Made by a program: the position numbers and the translations under genes. A stretch of DNA of 64,000 nt from Hyphomicrobium sp. 99 (GTDB lineage: Bacteria > Pseudomonadota > Alphaproteobacteria > Rhizobiales > Hyphomicrobiaceae): positions 2,677,545-2,741,544 of the forward strand of contig NZ_KQ031382.1 of assembly GCF_000384335.2 (NCBI RefSeq). The letters run 5' to 3'. Positions 1 to 7,987 of this stretch are shown piece by piece (the stretch's first letter is position 1; each line of letters opens with the position of its first letter). The notes beneath the pieces are model-generated. The model was not told the origin of the DNA and ran no database searches. It saw only the letters and a program-made list of their open reading frames with translations.

Positions 1-2
1 GC

Positions 3-683
3 GATCCACTCTCGGTCGCATCGGCGAACTTCATCGCAACGGCGCTCCTCATCGCTCAGCGTCTTCCGAAATCGCTCCTCATCGATATGGGCTCGACGAC
101 GACAGACATCATCGCGTGCGACCGTCCTCTCGGCTTGACCGATGCCGAACGCCTGCAGACGGGCGAGCTTGTCTATACGGGGCTGACGCGAACAGCCGTT
201 GCATCGATCACAAACCGTGCGCCGCTGGCGGGTCAATGGCAAGGCCTTGCCCGCGATGGCTTCGCGACGATGGCCGATGTGCGACGCATACTCGGCGATC
301 TTCCCGATGACGTCGATCAGCATCCAACGGCGGATGGACGGGGCAAATCACAAGAAGAAAGTCTCATCCGCTTCGCACGCGGCTTTGGGCGCGACGCGGA
401 AATGCGCCACCTGCCGGCGTGGCAGGTTTCTGCCGAATACGTTTCCGAACGGCAGCTGCGATCAATCCACGACGGCGTGCTGCAAGTTCTGTCACGCCCG
501 GCAGAAGCGGTGAACTCCATTGTGCTCGCCGGTATCGGCGCTTCTCATGCGGAAAAAATTGCGGTCCGGCTCGGAATTCCGGCATTCGCATTCGGCACCC
601 TCATCGATGCCGAAGATGATCAGCGGCTCTGGGCGACGCGATGCGCGCCGGCCGTCGCCGTGGCGCTCCTGCAGCACAAATAA
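3..683 (+). CDS. H4MPT-linked C1 transfer pathway protein, C-terminal part (hydantoinase/kinase-like), 5' truncated by window edge
   Basis: The reading frame is open from the first codon of the window, so the true start lies upstream; about 226 residues are visible, perhaps two thirds of the protein. The fragment carries a glycine/threonine-rich nucleotide-binding motif (DMGSTTTDI, about residues 28-36) typical of the hydantoinase A/oxoprolinase-like family annotated as 'H4MPT-linked C1 transfer pathway protein' in methylotrophs. Family knowledge links it to tetrahydromethanopterin cofactor synthesis, exact reaction unproven. The C-terminus (GIPAFAFGTL, then AVAVALL) fits an actin-like ATPase fold. 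It converges on the small gene at 738-1019, with a hairpin between them. The nearby MfnB-, FolB- and kinase-like genes support the role. Confidence 0.8.
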   Translation, partial: DPLSVASANFIATALLIAQRLPKSLLIDMGSTTTDIIACDRPLGLTDAERLQTGELVYTGLTRTAVASITNRAPLAGQWQGLARDGFATMADVRRILGDLPDDVDQHPTADGRGKSQEESLIRFARGFGRDAEMRHLPAWQVSAEYVSERQLRSIHDGVLQVLSRPAEAVNSIVLAGIGASHAEKIAVRLGIPAFAFGTLIDAEDDQRLWATRCAPAVAVALLQHK

Positions 684-684
684 A

Positions 685-715
685 TTCGGCCGCAACGGAA
701 ACCGTCGCGGCCGAA
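685..715 (-). terminator. Hairpin between converging genes
   Basis: A 9-bp perfect stem (TTCGGCCGC/GCGGCCGAA) with a 13-base loop lies immediately after the stop codon of the first gene. Read leftwards it is followed by ATTTATTTG, which suits a rho-independent terminator for the leftward gene. Read rightwards it is followed by A residues, so it may act mainly on the minus strand. Confidence 0.55.
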
Positions 716-737
716 AAAACTATCGGTGGCGAATAAC

Positions 738-1019
738 TCAGCCGCGTTCGCGACGAAGCCGCACGAGGTCGAACGAACCGCTTTCAATTTCGAGATCGTA
801 AACGTGACCGTTCGCGCGCTTGGCGTTGTCGACCTGCCAATACCCGTGCGACCAACGGATGTTGCGCCATTCGACGAAGCCCATGTGCTGCAGTCTCTCT
901 GCAACGACGGCCGGATCTTCATGGGCATCGTCGCGGCCTGCGCTTGCAGGGACTGCCGTGGCGAGGCCAAGGAGTGCCACAGCCGAAGCGAGCCGTAGGA
1001 TACGGGAGACGTCAATCAT
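738..1019 (-). CDS. Small secreted PepSY-like protein
   Basis: Encodes about 93 residues: a signal peptide (hydrophobic stretch ending VPASA, residues 1-27) followed by a compact domain ending YDLEIESGSFDLVRLRRE. This resembles one repeat of a PepSY-type domain (peptidase-inhibitor-like, periplasmic). The start at 1019 was chosen because AAGAAGG lies 9 bases upstream. An ATG at 1040, seven codons earlier, is also possible, and the frame stays open to 1166 without a signal-peptide rationale. It stands alone, downstream of and on the same strand as the methyltransferase gene. Function unknown. Confidence 0.6.
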   Translation of the reverse strand: MIDVSRILRLASAVALLGLATAVPASAGRDDAHEDPAVVAERLQHMGFVEWRNIRWSHGYWQVDNAKRANGHVYDLEIESGSFDLVRLRRERG

Positions 1020-1155
1020 CGAGTTCTGCCTTCTTGTCATGAATTCACTCTGGGGGTGCCGAGCATCAAACATATGAAGCCCGGATCGGTTCCCTCTACA
1101 CGCATTCCATGGCAGTGAGCAACAAATGAGGCGATGGAGTAAAAACGTAGCGAGC

Positions 1156-2340
1156 TTACCCAACATCCTTGAGTTGTGACTCGAGATGATGTGTCGAAAA
1201 ACCGCTAGTATTTTTCAATGCTTGATACTGCTCACGTGCCGTCACGCGATCGACGTGCGAAGATTTCACCGCCGCAATCAGAATGTTTTTGGACGTGTGT
1301 TCAGTTGAAACGAACTCAATCATCTTCACTTTGTAGCCCGAAGCTTCGAGCAGCAAAGCACGCGCCGCATCTGTGATGAGATCCGCCTGACGTTGCTTCA
1401 GAAGCGGATATTTGATGAGCCCTTGTAAGCCCTCGCCCGTATCTTTGATCTGCGGCGCGATTTCATGCTGGCAACAGGGCGCCGATAGAATGAGCGACGC
1501 ATCACCGCGCACACCGAGCGCCATCGCGTCGTCCGTCGCCGTATCGCAGGCGTGAAGCGCGATGATGATGTCCACGTGAGGCGGCGATGACCGCGATGCT
1601 TCTTCAGCAACGAACGACAATCCATCGAAGCGTAAATCGCGCGCCAGCCGATTGCAGAAATCGACGAGATCGCCGCGCATCTCAATTCCCGCCATATGGC
1701 AACGGCGGCCGAGTTGCGTCGTCAGATGATCATAAAATGCAAACGTGAGATATCCTTTGCCCGAACCGATATCGATAACGGTCAGCGCCGCATCTTTTTT
1801 TAGATCGCTGTCCTTGATCAAATCGTCGGCGATCTCGATGAAGCGGCAGATCTGGCGATATTTGCCCTGCATCGACGGCTTGATACGACCTTCCGCGTCA
1901 GCAACCTGCAACGCTTTGAGATACGGCCTGTCCGGCGGAACGAGATACGCCTTCTTGCGATCGTGCGCTTCTGGTTCCGACGTTTTCAACGTCGCCTTGC
2001 CGATCGCCAAATGCGGTACGCCCTTGCGGCTGTAATCGAGGCGAACGTCCCGCGTCGTCGAAAAGAGCGTCGCGCTCATGTACGTTTCACCGATCGACGA
2101 ACCGATCGCGCTCAAGCCTTCCTCGATCTTGTAAGTCTTCGTCTCGTCCTTCCGCGGAAAGCTCGTGACGACTTTCAGATGCGGCACATCCTTAAGCAAC
2201 ACGAGGGTCACAACCGCTTTCGACGCTTCGCCTTTCCCGCGAAACTTTCCGAGCGCGAGCTTGGCGAACGAACCGTCGTCGAGCGCGGCCGAAAACGCCG
2301 CCATGAATGCGTGCTTAGCGTCGCCGCCGTCAGACTTCAT
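1156..2340 (-). CDS. SAM-dependent methyltransferase
   Basis: About 394 residues. The central part has a class I SAM-binding motif (VIDIGSGKGYLTF), an acidic post-motif region (AGIEMRGDLVDFC) and the sequence LHACDTATDDA followed by SAPCCQ. These are typical of the Methyltransf_32/GSTCD-like family, whose substrate (RNA or protein) is not established. The start at 2340 makes an ATGA overlap with the DUF447 gene upstream, like the other junctions in this operon; ATGs at 2397 and 2403 would overlap that gene by over 55 bases. It is the last gene of the leftward H4MPT/ABC operon. A role in that pathway is inference from position only. Confidence 0.75.
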   Translation of the reverse strand: MKSDGGDAKHAFMAAFSAALDDGSFAKLALGKFRGKGEASKAVVTLVLLKDVPHLKVVTSFPRKDETKTYKIEEGLSAIGSSIGETYMSATLFSTTRDVRLDYSRKGVPHLAIGKATLKTSEPEAHDRKKAYLVPPDRPYLKALQVADAEGRIKPSMQGKYRQICRFIEIADDLIKDSDLKKDAALTVIDIGSGKGYLTFAFYDHLTTQLGRRCHMAGIEMRGDLVDFCNRLARDLRFDGLSFVAEEASRSSPPHVDIIIALHACDTATDDAMALGVRGDASLILSAPCCQHEIAPQIKDTGEGLQGLIKYPLLKQRQADLITDAARALLLEASGYKVKMIEFVSTEHTSKNILIAAVKSSHVDRVTAREQYQALKNTSGFSTHHLESQLKDVG

Positions 2341-2918
2341 GAGGTCGTCTGATCGAAGCGCGCCTGACGCCACGCCGAGATTTTTTCCATCAGCCATTCC
2401 CATGCCTCTTCTTCGCGCGGGCCGGCGGTTTTCGAAATTGCGATTTCGAGATACTTCAATTCGCTCTCGACCTTCTCAGGCGGCAGCATGTTGAGGCGCG
2501 TCGTCAGAACGGCAAGCTCAATGACCGCGGCTTGCGCACGATTGAAGCCCTGCCATGCCTTGTGCATGACTTCATCTACGATTGAGCAATAAAAACGCGG
2601 CCGCTGCTCGTCCTCGACGATCTTGTCGACCGTCAACTCCCAATGCGACACGCAATCGGCGAGCCTTTCGCCCTTGATGCTCCGCGTCGGCGCCAACGGC
2701 CAAATTTTCCGTCCCGTCACGGCGCCTGCAAACACGCGGACATCATCCGTATGGCTCGCGGCGGCAACCGGATTGGCGCGCAGATTTTCGAGCGTCGTCG
2801 AAGGCCGGAACGGAGCAATGATCCAATGCGCGCCGTCATTGATGAGACCGAGAGGCGCAATGTGCGCTTCACCTGCGCTATTGAAGGTCGTTACGATTGT
2901 TTCGACGATACGCGGCAT
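2337..2918 (-). CDS. DUF447 flavin-binding-like protein of the H4MPT cluster
   Basis: 193 residues starting MPRIVETIV, with the N-terminal TTFNSAGEAHIAPLG and downstream LINDGAHWIIAPFRPSTT. These are characteristic of DUF447, a flavin-reductase-like split-barrel family shared by methanogens and H4MPT-using bacteria. The start at 2918 has a strong GGAGGAGG ribosome site 8 bases upstream and makes an ATGA overlap with the kinase-like gene. Orthologues sit in H4MPT/methanofuran gene clusters and are presumed to act in cofactor synthesis or reduction; the biochemical step is not known. It could simply bind FMN. Confidence 0.8.
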   Translation of the reverse strand: MPRIVETIVTTFNSAGEAHIAPLGLINDGAHWIIAPFRPSTTLENLRANPVAAASHTDDVRVFAGAVTGRKIWPLAPTRSIKGERLADCVSHWELTVDKIVEDEQRPRFYCSIVDEVMHKAWQGFNRAQAAVIELAVLTTRLNMLPPEKVESELKYLEIAISKTAGPREEEAWEWLMEKISAWRQARFDQTTS

Positions 2919-3532
2919 CACGCGCCTCCTCCGCCAGCCAGAAGTGCGGCGAGCGCCGCATCGTCTGCCGGTCCGAAGATGGACCACGAAACTCCCGACC
3001 GCGCAACGATCTCTGGAAAAAGAATATCGACCACACCTTGCCGCGCCAATTCTTCAGCCGAAACATCTTTCGCGACGCCGACGGACTTCAGAAGAATGAG
3101 ACGCGCGTCCACGAGTTCCGCGAGACGCGCTGACAGACTGTCCGACGTAGCCGACCAGCTGGTTGCGATCGTCTCATCGTCGCCGATCATGCGAAGCGGC
3201 GCCCAGACGGGAATCTGTCCATCCATGATACAGTCGGACATTTCGTCGATGGTTTGCGCGACTTTCAACCCCGGCCGTTGAGCGACCATCCATTCAGCCA
3301 TCTGCTCCATCGCGAGCATGGCGAGCCGATGCGCCACCGCATCGTCGAAGCTCATCTCACGCTGCAAGCTGCGCACAGCGTCGGCAAACGGACCGCCGCC
3401 CGGCACGATGACGATCGGAACCTGCGCCGCGCTGAGCATCTCCAGCACGCCACCGAGACGTCCGGTCTCAGAAAGGCTTCCGCCGACTTTAATGACGAGC
3501 GGGCGAACCCCACTCAGGCGGAGCTCAGCCAC
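2918..3532 (-). CDS. Amino-acid-kinase-family protein (MfnE-like)
   Basis: About 204 residues. An N-terminal LVIKVGGSL and VIVPGGGPFAD are the phosphate-binding and substrate loops of the amino acid kinase superfamily, and DARLILLKSVGV is the second conserved segment. Short members in H4MPT clusters resemble MfnE, which phosphorylates a furan intermediate in methanofuran synthesis (family knowledge; bacterial role inferred). The start chosen is a GTG at 3532 overlapping the FolB-like gene by 8 bases. An ATG at 3586 would overlap by 62 bases and add an unconserved tail. It ends in an ATGA overlap with the DUF447 gene. Confidence 0.75.
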   Translation of the reverse strand: MAELRLSGVRPLVIKVGGSLSETGRLGGVLEMLSAAQVPIVIVPGGGPFADAVRSLQREMSFDDAVAHRLAMLAMEQMAEWMVAQRPGLKVAQTIDEMSDCIMDGQIPVWAPLRMIGDDETIATSWSATSDSLSARLAELVDARLILLKSVGVAKDVSAEELARQGVVDILFPEIVARSGVSWSIFGPADDAALAALLAGGGGA

Positions 3533-3959
3533 GTCCAAACTCGCGTGCCGCAGCTTTCGTGGGAGGACGAATGATCTCGACGCCACGCAGCGGGCCGCGT
3601 TCCAGCTTTTCGAGCATCACGCGAACGGCCGCAATACGTTTGTCGGCAAGCACCTGCGCGGCGATTTTCTCCGCGAACGTCTCGACGAGTTTGATGTGCC
3701 CGCCGCGCGCCAGCGCGACGATGATATCAATGATGTCGGCGTAGGACGGAACTTCCGCCATTTCGTCTTCGACGCTGAACACGTCCTTCTGCAATCGCGC
3801 TTCGACGGTGAAGCGGACTTTCTGCGTAACGCCTTGCTCTTCCGCGTAGACGCCGACGTTGCAATCGACGATGAAGTCGCGAACGAAGATGGAATCCGCA
3901 AGCTCACGTGCTTCAGGCTTTATCTCATCGGCCTTTACAGGCTTCTTCTTGTCATTCAT
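3525..3959 (-). CDS. Dihydroneopterin aldolase-like protein of H4MPT cluster
   Basis: 144 residues. The core (IFVRDFIVDCNVGVYAEEQG, then QKVRFTVEARL and SYADIIDII...VETFAEKIA) matches the FolB/dihydroneopterin aldolase fold, including the conserved Tyr and Glu region. In H4MPT-using bacteria a FolB-like protein sits in the archaeal-type gene cluster and is thought to work on pterin precursors of H4MPT (family knowledge); it could alternatively serve folate. The first 25 residues are charged and poorly conserved. Its ATG overlaps the stop of the MfnB-like gene (ATGA), so translation is probably coupled. Confidence 0.8.
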   Translation of the reverse strand: MNDKKKPVKADEIKPEARELADSIFVRDFIVDCNVGVYAEEQGVTQKVRFTVEARLQKDVFSVEDEMAEVPSYADIIDIIVALARGGHIKLVETFAEKIAAQVLADKRIAAVRVMLEKLERGPLRGVEIIRPPTKAAAREFGRG

Positions 3960-4693
3960 GCGACTGACGTCTCCGGCGCTACGTTTAGCTGTCTAGCGTT
4001 ATCGATTGCGCGACGAACCGCAATCACGCGATCGGCTTCAATGGCGCCTTTGCGGCCAGCCAAGCAAAGCGCTCCGCGAAATCCCAACATATCGGGTTCG
4101 AGCGATGCAAGAACAGCGATGTCGCTTTCCTTGAGCGATCCCGCGAGCCCCGTGAAGAGATCATGCGCACGCGCCGCGAGGATGAATTCCGTCAATCGCC
4201 GAAGGGGAAGGACCGCGGTCAAGCTGCCGGCGCCTTTGTCGGCCGTGTCCAGCATCACCCCGGAGAAGCCAGCGTCGCGAAGCGCCGGCAGAACAGCAAA
4301 GTCCGGAGCGCGGTCCGCCATCAGAACGGCGAAGAGTTTCGTCGAACTGGAACGCACGTTGCCGAGCGCCGCGATCGCCGCGCGCGGATCATCCTCGCCG
4401 AAGAATCCGATCTTTACGACGTCCACGCCCGTTTCGCTCATCGCGATCGCCGCTGCACGCATGACCTCGGGATCGGAAGGCAAATCGCCGACCGTCGCAC
4501 TGACGGATGCGCGCCCGTTGACGCGGCTAACGATGTCCCGAACCGTCAGCAAAGGCAGCGCACCGAGTGCACCCGATGCGGGATCCTTGCAGTCGATGAT
4601 ATCGGCCCCGCCCTGAAGCGCGATCTCTGCCTCGTTCGCGTTCGTAACGCTGGCGAGAAAGGCGGGCTTGCCTCGTCTCAAACCTTCAATCAT
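3956..4693 (-). CDS. (5-formylfuran-3-yl)methyl phosphate synthase-like protein (MfnB/DUF556)
   Basis: About 245 residues. The N-terminal FLASVTNANEAEIA and GGADIIDCKDPASGALGAL carry the Asp and Lys that correspond to the Schiff-base lysine region of MfnB, and VDVVKIGFFG supplies a second conserved Lys. MfnB condenses two glyceraldehyde 3-phosphates on the way to the furan ring of methanofuran; methylotrophs use a methanofuran analogue with H4MPT (family knowledge). The start at 4693 is the last ATG before the conserved core; an ATG at 4777 would run into the ABC ATPase gene. It follows that ABC gene by 34 bases, so it is probably in the same operon. Confidence 0.82.
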   Translation of the reverse strand: MIEGLRRGKPAFLASVTNANEAEIALQGGADIIDCKDPASGALGALPLLTVRDIVSRVNGRASVSATVGDLPSDPEVMRAAAIAMSETGVDVVKIGFFGEDDPRAAIAALGNVRSSSTKLFAVLMADRAPDFAVLPALRDAGFSGVMLDTADKGAGSLTAVLPLRRLTEFILAARAHDLFTGLAGSLKESDIAVLASLEPDMLGFRGALCLAGRKGAIEADRVIAVRRAIDNARQLNVAPETSVA

Positions 4694-4727
4694 TCCATCA
4701 TTCCGAGATTGATCCGCCTCGGCCGCT

Positions 4728-5468
4728 CTAAGCGGCGAAAATGCGATTCTGCTCCTGAAGCACGGCAGCACGATCATGGCGCTGCGCCTCGGTCAAGTCG
4801 ATGCTCACATCCTGGACGACACTCGCCTTTCCGGGCGCCAAGCGCAAGATGCGCGTTCCGAGCTGAATTGCCTCGGTCCGGTCATGGGTAACGAAGATCA
4901 CCGTCGTCGGCTGGCTGTGCCAGAGCTCCATCAGGAGGTCCCGCAGGCTCGCCGCGGTTTGCTCGTCAAGCGACACGAATGGCTCGTCCATGAGCAGGAT
5001 TTCAGGCTCCAGAATGAAGCCTCGGGCCAGTGCCGCACGGCGCTGCATACCGAGCGACAACCGCTCCGGATAGGCGTTCATTGCCTGCCCCAACCCGACC
5101 CGCTCCAGCATCCCGGCAATTCGCGATTGCCTCGGATCGCCATCGGGAAGCGCGAGCGCGATATTTTCGTAAACCGTTCGCCACGGCAAAAGGCGCGGCG
5201 TCTGAAAGATGAACGCTAAGCGGTCCGCCGCAGGCCCGAGATCGATGCTGCCGTCGTAATCTCTATCGAGCCCCGCGATGATGTTGAGCAACGTCGATTT
5301 CCCGCATCCCGAAGGCCCGGTGATGACGAGAAACGAACGCGGCGCGACGTCGAACGAAATGTCCTTCAGCACGAGCTGAGCTTCGCGGTCGCCGACCGGC
5401 GGAAAAACCTTGCGGCGGACCGAAACGCTGATCGGCCGCGCGCCGTTTGCCCCGTTCAACGACGCCAT
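4728..5468 (-). CDS. ABC transporter ATP-binding protein, NitT/TauT type
   Basis: 246 residues with a complete ATPase: Walker [10 protein letters not shown] (51-59), Q-loop FQTPRLLPW (88-96), signature-region LSLGMQRR (137-144), Walker B ILLMDEP (157-163) and switch His in VTHD. The signature is LSLGM rather than LSGG, as in several nitrate/sulfonate-type importers. The start at 5468 overlaps the permease gene by 13 bases. The frame is open further upstream but only as an out-of-frame reading of the permease. It belongs to the importer encoded by the next two genes, and co-transcription with H4MPT genes suggests a C1 or cofactor-related substrate, not identified. Confidence 0.88.
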   Translation of the reverse strand: MASLNGANGARPISVSVRRKVFPPVGDREAQLVLKDISFDVAPRSFLVITGPSGCGKSTLLNIIAGLDRDYDGSIDLGPAADRLAFIFQTPRLLPWRTVYENIALALPDGDPRQSRIAGMLERVGLGQAMNAYPERLSLGMQRRAALARGFILEPEILLMDEPFVSLDEQTAASLRDLLMELWHSQPTTVIFVTHDRTEAIQLGTRILRLAPGKASVVQDVSIDLTEAQRHDRAAVLQEQNRIFAA

Positions 5469-6268
5469 GCATTCACCCGTGCCTGCAACGGTTGCAACAC
5501 CAGAAATTCGATCGCCTGCACGATCAGGATGAACGCCAGCGCGTACGCCAAGATCGTGCTCACATCGAACTCCTGAAAAGCAATGCTCAAGCGGTAGCCG
5601 ACGCCGCTCGATCGCCCGAAAGCTTCGACGACAAGGACGATCTTCCAGACGAGCGAAAGCCCAGAACGCGCCGCCGCCGCGAAAAACGGAGCGAGCTGAG
5701 GAAGGATCACGTGGCGAAGCGTCTTCCAATGTCCGAATTTGTAGATCTTCGCCATCTCGTCGAGATCTCTGGAAAGGCTGCGCGCGCCTTCCCGCATATT
5801 CACAGCGACATTCGGAATCTTGTTGAGCGCGACCGCGGTGATCGCCGCGATGTCCGTCAGGCCGAACCAGATGTAGCAAAGCGTGATCGTCACGAGCGCG
5901 GGCAAATTGAGAAAGAGGATCAGCCACGCGTCGAAAAATTTGTCCGCAGTCTTGAAGCGGCCCAGCGCCAATCCGATCGCCGTGCCGATGAACATCGAAA
6001 CGACGAACGCGACGGCCACGCGCAGAAGCGTGGCGGAAATATTCACCCAGAGATCGCCACTGGCGCTCTCCCGCCATAGAACGTCGAAAACCGCGATCGG
6101 CGTCGGCAAGTAGCGGTTTTGTGCGTAGACGGCGATGAGTTGCCAAAGAACGGCCAAAGCGAACAGCGAGCCCGCCATCCATGCGAGCCGCTCTAACGCA
6201 GCCGTAAAGCCCAGGGGCGCGGCGACTGGCTTAGGTGTGGAAAAGATTCTGGTCGAAATGGGTGCCAT
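5456..6268 (-). CDS. ABC transporter permease, NitT/TauT type
   Basis: About 270 residues with six or so hydrophobic segments and the cytoplasmic EAA-type loop (DLDEMAKIYKFGHWKTLRHVILPQL) that contacts the ATPase. It is the inner-membrane half of the importer. The start at 6268 overlaps the end of the binding-protein gene by 38 bases; an ATG at 6298 would overlap more. Its neighbours are the ATPase (downstream) and the periplasmic binding protein (upstream). Substrate unknown; relatives import nitrate, taurine, aromatic sulfonates or thiamine precursors. Confidence 0.85.
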   Translation of the reverse strand: MAPISTRIFSTPKPVAAPLGFTAALERLAWMAGSLFALAVLWQLIAVYAQNRYLPTPIAVFDVLWRESASGDLWVNISATLLRVAVAFVVSMFIGTAIGLALGRFKTADKFFDAWLILFLNLPALVTITLCYIWFGLTDIAAITAVALNKIPNVAVNMREGARSLSRDLDEMAKIYKFGHWKTLRHVILPQLAPFFAAAARSGLSLVWKIVLVVEAFGRSSGVGYRLSIAFQEFDVSTILAYALAFILIVQAIEFLVLQPLQARVNAWRR

Positions 6269-7211
6269 CGCCAACGAGTTCCGTGTCGCCGAGTTCAATG
6301 AGAAGGTTTGTCAGCTTCTTTGCAGCCGCGGTTTCCGCCTCACCCCAAGCCCCCGTGATCCCGGATCTGTAGTAATTCCTGATCGCAACGAGTTCGGCAT
6401 CGGAAGCTGGTTTGATCAATGGCCGCAACCGCTGCCAGGCACCATCCGACGTCGCCAGCACGCGGTTGGCGTCGGCCACAGCCGCTAAGAGCTTATCGAC
6501 CGGAACGCCCTTATCGCGGACTTGCTTTTCCGACCATATGAACCCGACGAGCGGCGGCGTCGGGCTGACGTCGAGCCCCTTCACCACGTCCGCCATCGTG
6601 AGCAGTTGACGCGCGCCGCCAGCCTCGAGCCGCGCGGCATACGTCCAGAAGTTCAAAACCGCATCGAGCCGGCCGTTCCGGAACTCTTCCGTAACGAGCG
6701 GGGCCGCGCCGAACACGGGTTCGGCCATGTTGGCAATGTCTTTGCCAAGTGTCTTGCGCGAGTAGGCACGGAGCAGGATCCAGCTCTTGTCGATGCCCGT
6801 ACCGGCGACGCCGATTTTCTTTCCTTCGAGATCCGCCAGCGACTTGATCGGACTGTCCTTGGCAACCATCAAGCTGCCGAGCGCCGACGAATACGGAGCG
6901 AACTTCAAATCGTCGCCCTTCGCACGCTGCCGCAGCGCCCACGTCCAATCGCTGACGGTCACGTCCGCCGCGCGAGACAGAAGCGCGACCGGAGCCGCCT
7001 GATTGTTTGAAACCTCGACGACCTGCAAATCAAGATCGTGCTTCTTGTCGATGCCTTCCTGCCGGATCGTGTCGATCAGCCAGCTCACCGAACCGAATTT
7101 CACCGACGTCAGCCGTACCGGCACCGAAGCCATCGCCAAACGCGGCAACAGCATCGATGCCCCGAATGCGGCCCCCGCGGCCAGTACGCTGCGGCGTGAA
7201 TGCGTCGTCAT
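6231..7211 (-). CDS. ABC transporter substrate-binding protein with Tat-like signal (NMT1/SsuA-like)
   Basis: About 326 residues. An N-terminal SRRSVLAAGAAFG followed by a hydrophobic stretch ending in AMA looks like a twin-arginine signal peptide, so the protein may be exported folded. The body (VKFGSVSWLIDTI, VALLSRAADVTVSD, DLEGKKIGVAGTG, VTEEFRNGRLDAVLNFW) is that of an NMT1/SsuA-like periplasmic binding protein. The ATG overlaps the stop of the DUF3280 gene (ATGA), showing tight coupling. With the permease and ATPase it forms one importer upstream of H4MPT genes. Ligand not predictable from sequence alone. Confidence 0.85.
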   Translation of the reverse strand: MTTHSRRSVLAAGAAFGASMLLPRLAMASVPVRLTSVKFGSVSWLIDTIRQEGIDKKHDLDLQVVEVSNNQAAPVALLSRAADVTVSDWTWALRQRAKGDDLKFAPYSSALGSLMVAKDSPIKSLADLEGKKIGVAGTGIDKSWILLRAYSRKTLGKDIANMAEPVFGAAPLVTEEFRNGRLDAVLNFWTYAARLEAGGARQLLTMADVVKGLDVSPTPPLVGFIWSEKQVRDKGVPVDKLLAAVADANRVLATSDGAWQRLRPLIKPASDAELVAIRNYYRSGITGAWGEAETAAAKKLTNLLIELGDTELVGDGTHFDQNLFHT

Positions 7212-7723
7212 TTCGCTGGAGCCTCGACGTTGAACCTGTTTCTCCAAAGATAGCGAACTCCGTGCAGCCAAAGCTCGTCGGTATTCCCGTTGATCGCCGC
7301 CGACATCGTCTTCGTCAGCTCGCCGGTCTTGGTGTCTCGCGCAACGATTTGCAAACTGAGCAACGCATCCGAGACCTTATCGACGAAACCCGTGACGGCG
7401 ATATCGGCGCCGGCTTCCTTGGCGATCGGAACCTCGCACCCGTTGCACTCCTTGAACGGCGAAGCCTTCTCGATTTCCTGAGCATGGGGCCCGAGGTCGA
7501 TGACCGCGTATTTTCCATCCTTCGCCATTAACACTTTGAGTTCATCCACGACGAGCTTCAGCCGCCGCAGATCTTCAGGGTTAAACTGGGGAACGATCTC
7601 GCCGTCCTGCTGGGCATCGTGAATGTCGAAAGGAAAAACCGCCGCCTTGGTCGTCGCGGCATGCGCAGGGACAGCGATAAGTAACGGCGAGAGGAGGCAT
7701 AAGAACTTCTTAAACCAGGGCAT
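7208..7723 (-). CDS. Secreted DUF3280/DUF2380-type protein
   Basis: 171 residues with a signal peptide (KKFLCLLSPLLIAVPAHA). The mature part begins TKAAVFPFDIHDAQ and contains YAVIDLGP, a CNGC motif (about residues 93-96), and GADIAVTGFVDKVSDALLSLQIVARD, which fit small periplasmic DUF3280/DUF2380 proteins found beside quinoprotein and PQQ-ABC genes. The fold resembles domains that bind partners in the periplasm; no enzyme motif is visible. It is the first gene of the leftward operon and faces the PQQ-associated operon across a 264-base divergent promoter region. The CNGC pair could bind metal or form a disulfide (inference). Confidence 0.7.
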   Translation of the reverse strand: MPWFKKFLCLLSPLLIAVPAHAATTKAAVFPFDIHDAQQDGEIVPQFNPEDLRRLKLVVDELKVLMAKDGKYAVIDLGPHAQEIEKASPFKECNGCEVPIAKEAGADIAVTGFVDKVSDALLSLQIVARDTKTGELTKTMSAAINGNTDELWLHGVRYLWRNRFNVEAPAK

Positions 7724-7987
7724 GGTCGGTCGTTTCCAAGTTTATTGAGCGAACTCAGACTTCAATTTGGATGGATGCGCCCGGCCGAAGCGCCAGACCT
7801 GTAGGTGCCCGCTTACCCCCAACAATTGCAAGAGGTTCTGGGCTCCTTTGCAGACCATTCCCGGTCACAAACGCGCGAGGCGGGAGCCGCCAGCTTGACA
7901 AGGCGGACGCCCACCCCCTTTTAGCAACACAGTAACACTTTGCGGTGTGCGGCTACCCCCGCTAACGGACCGATTGGAGTTGGATCA

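Noticed and set aside
4728..6182. A 484-residue open frame apparently fusing extra sequence to the ABC ATPase
   Set aside because: The first 238 residues are an Arg-rich shadow of the permease gene in another frame; the ATPase proper starts at 5468 with a normal N-terminus.
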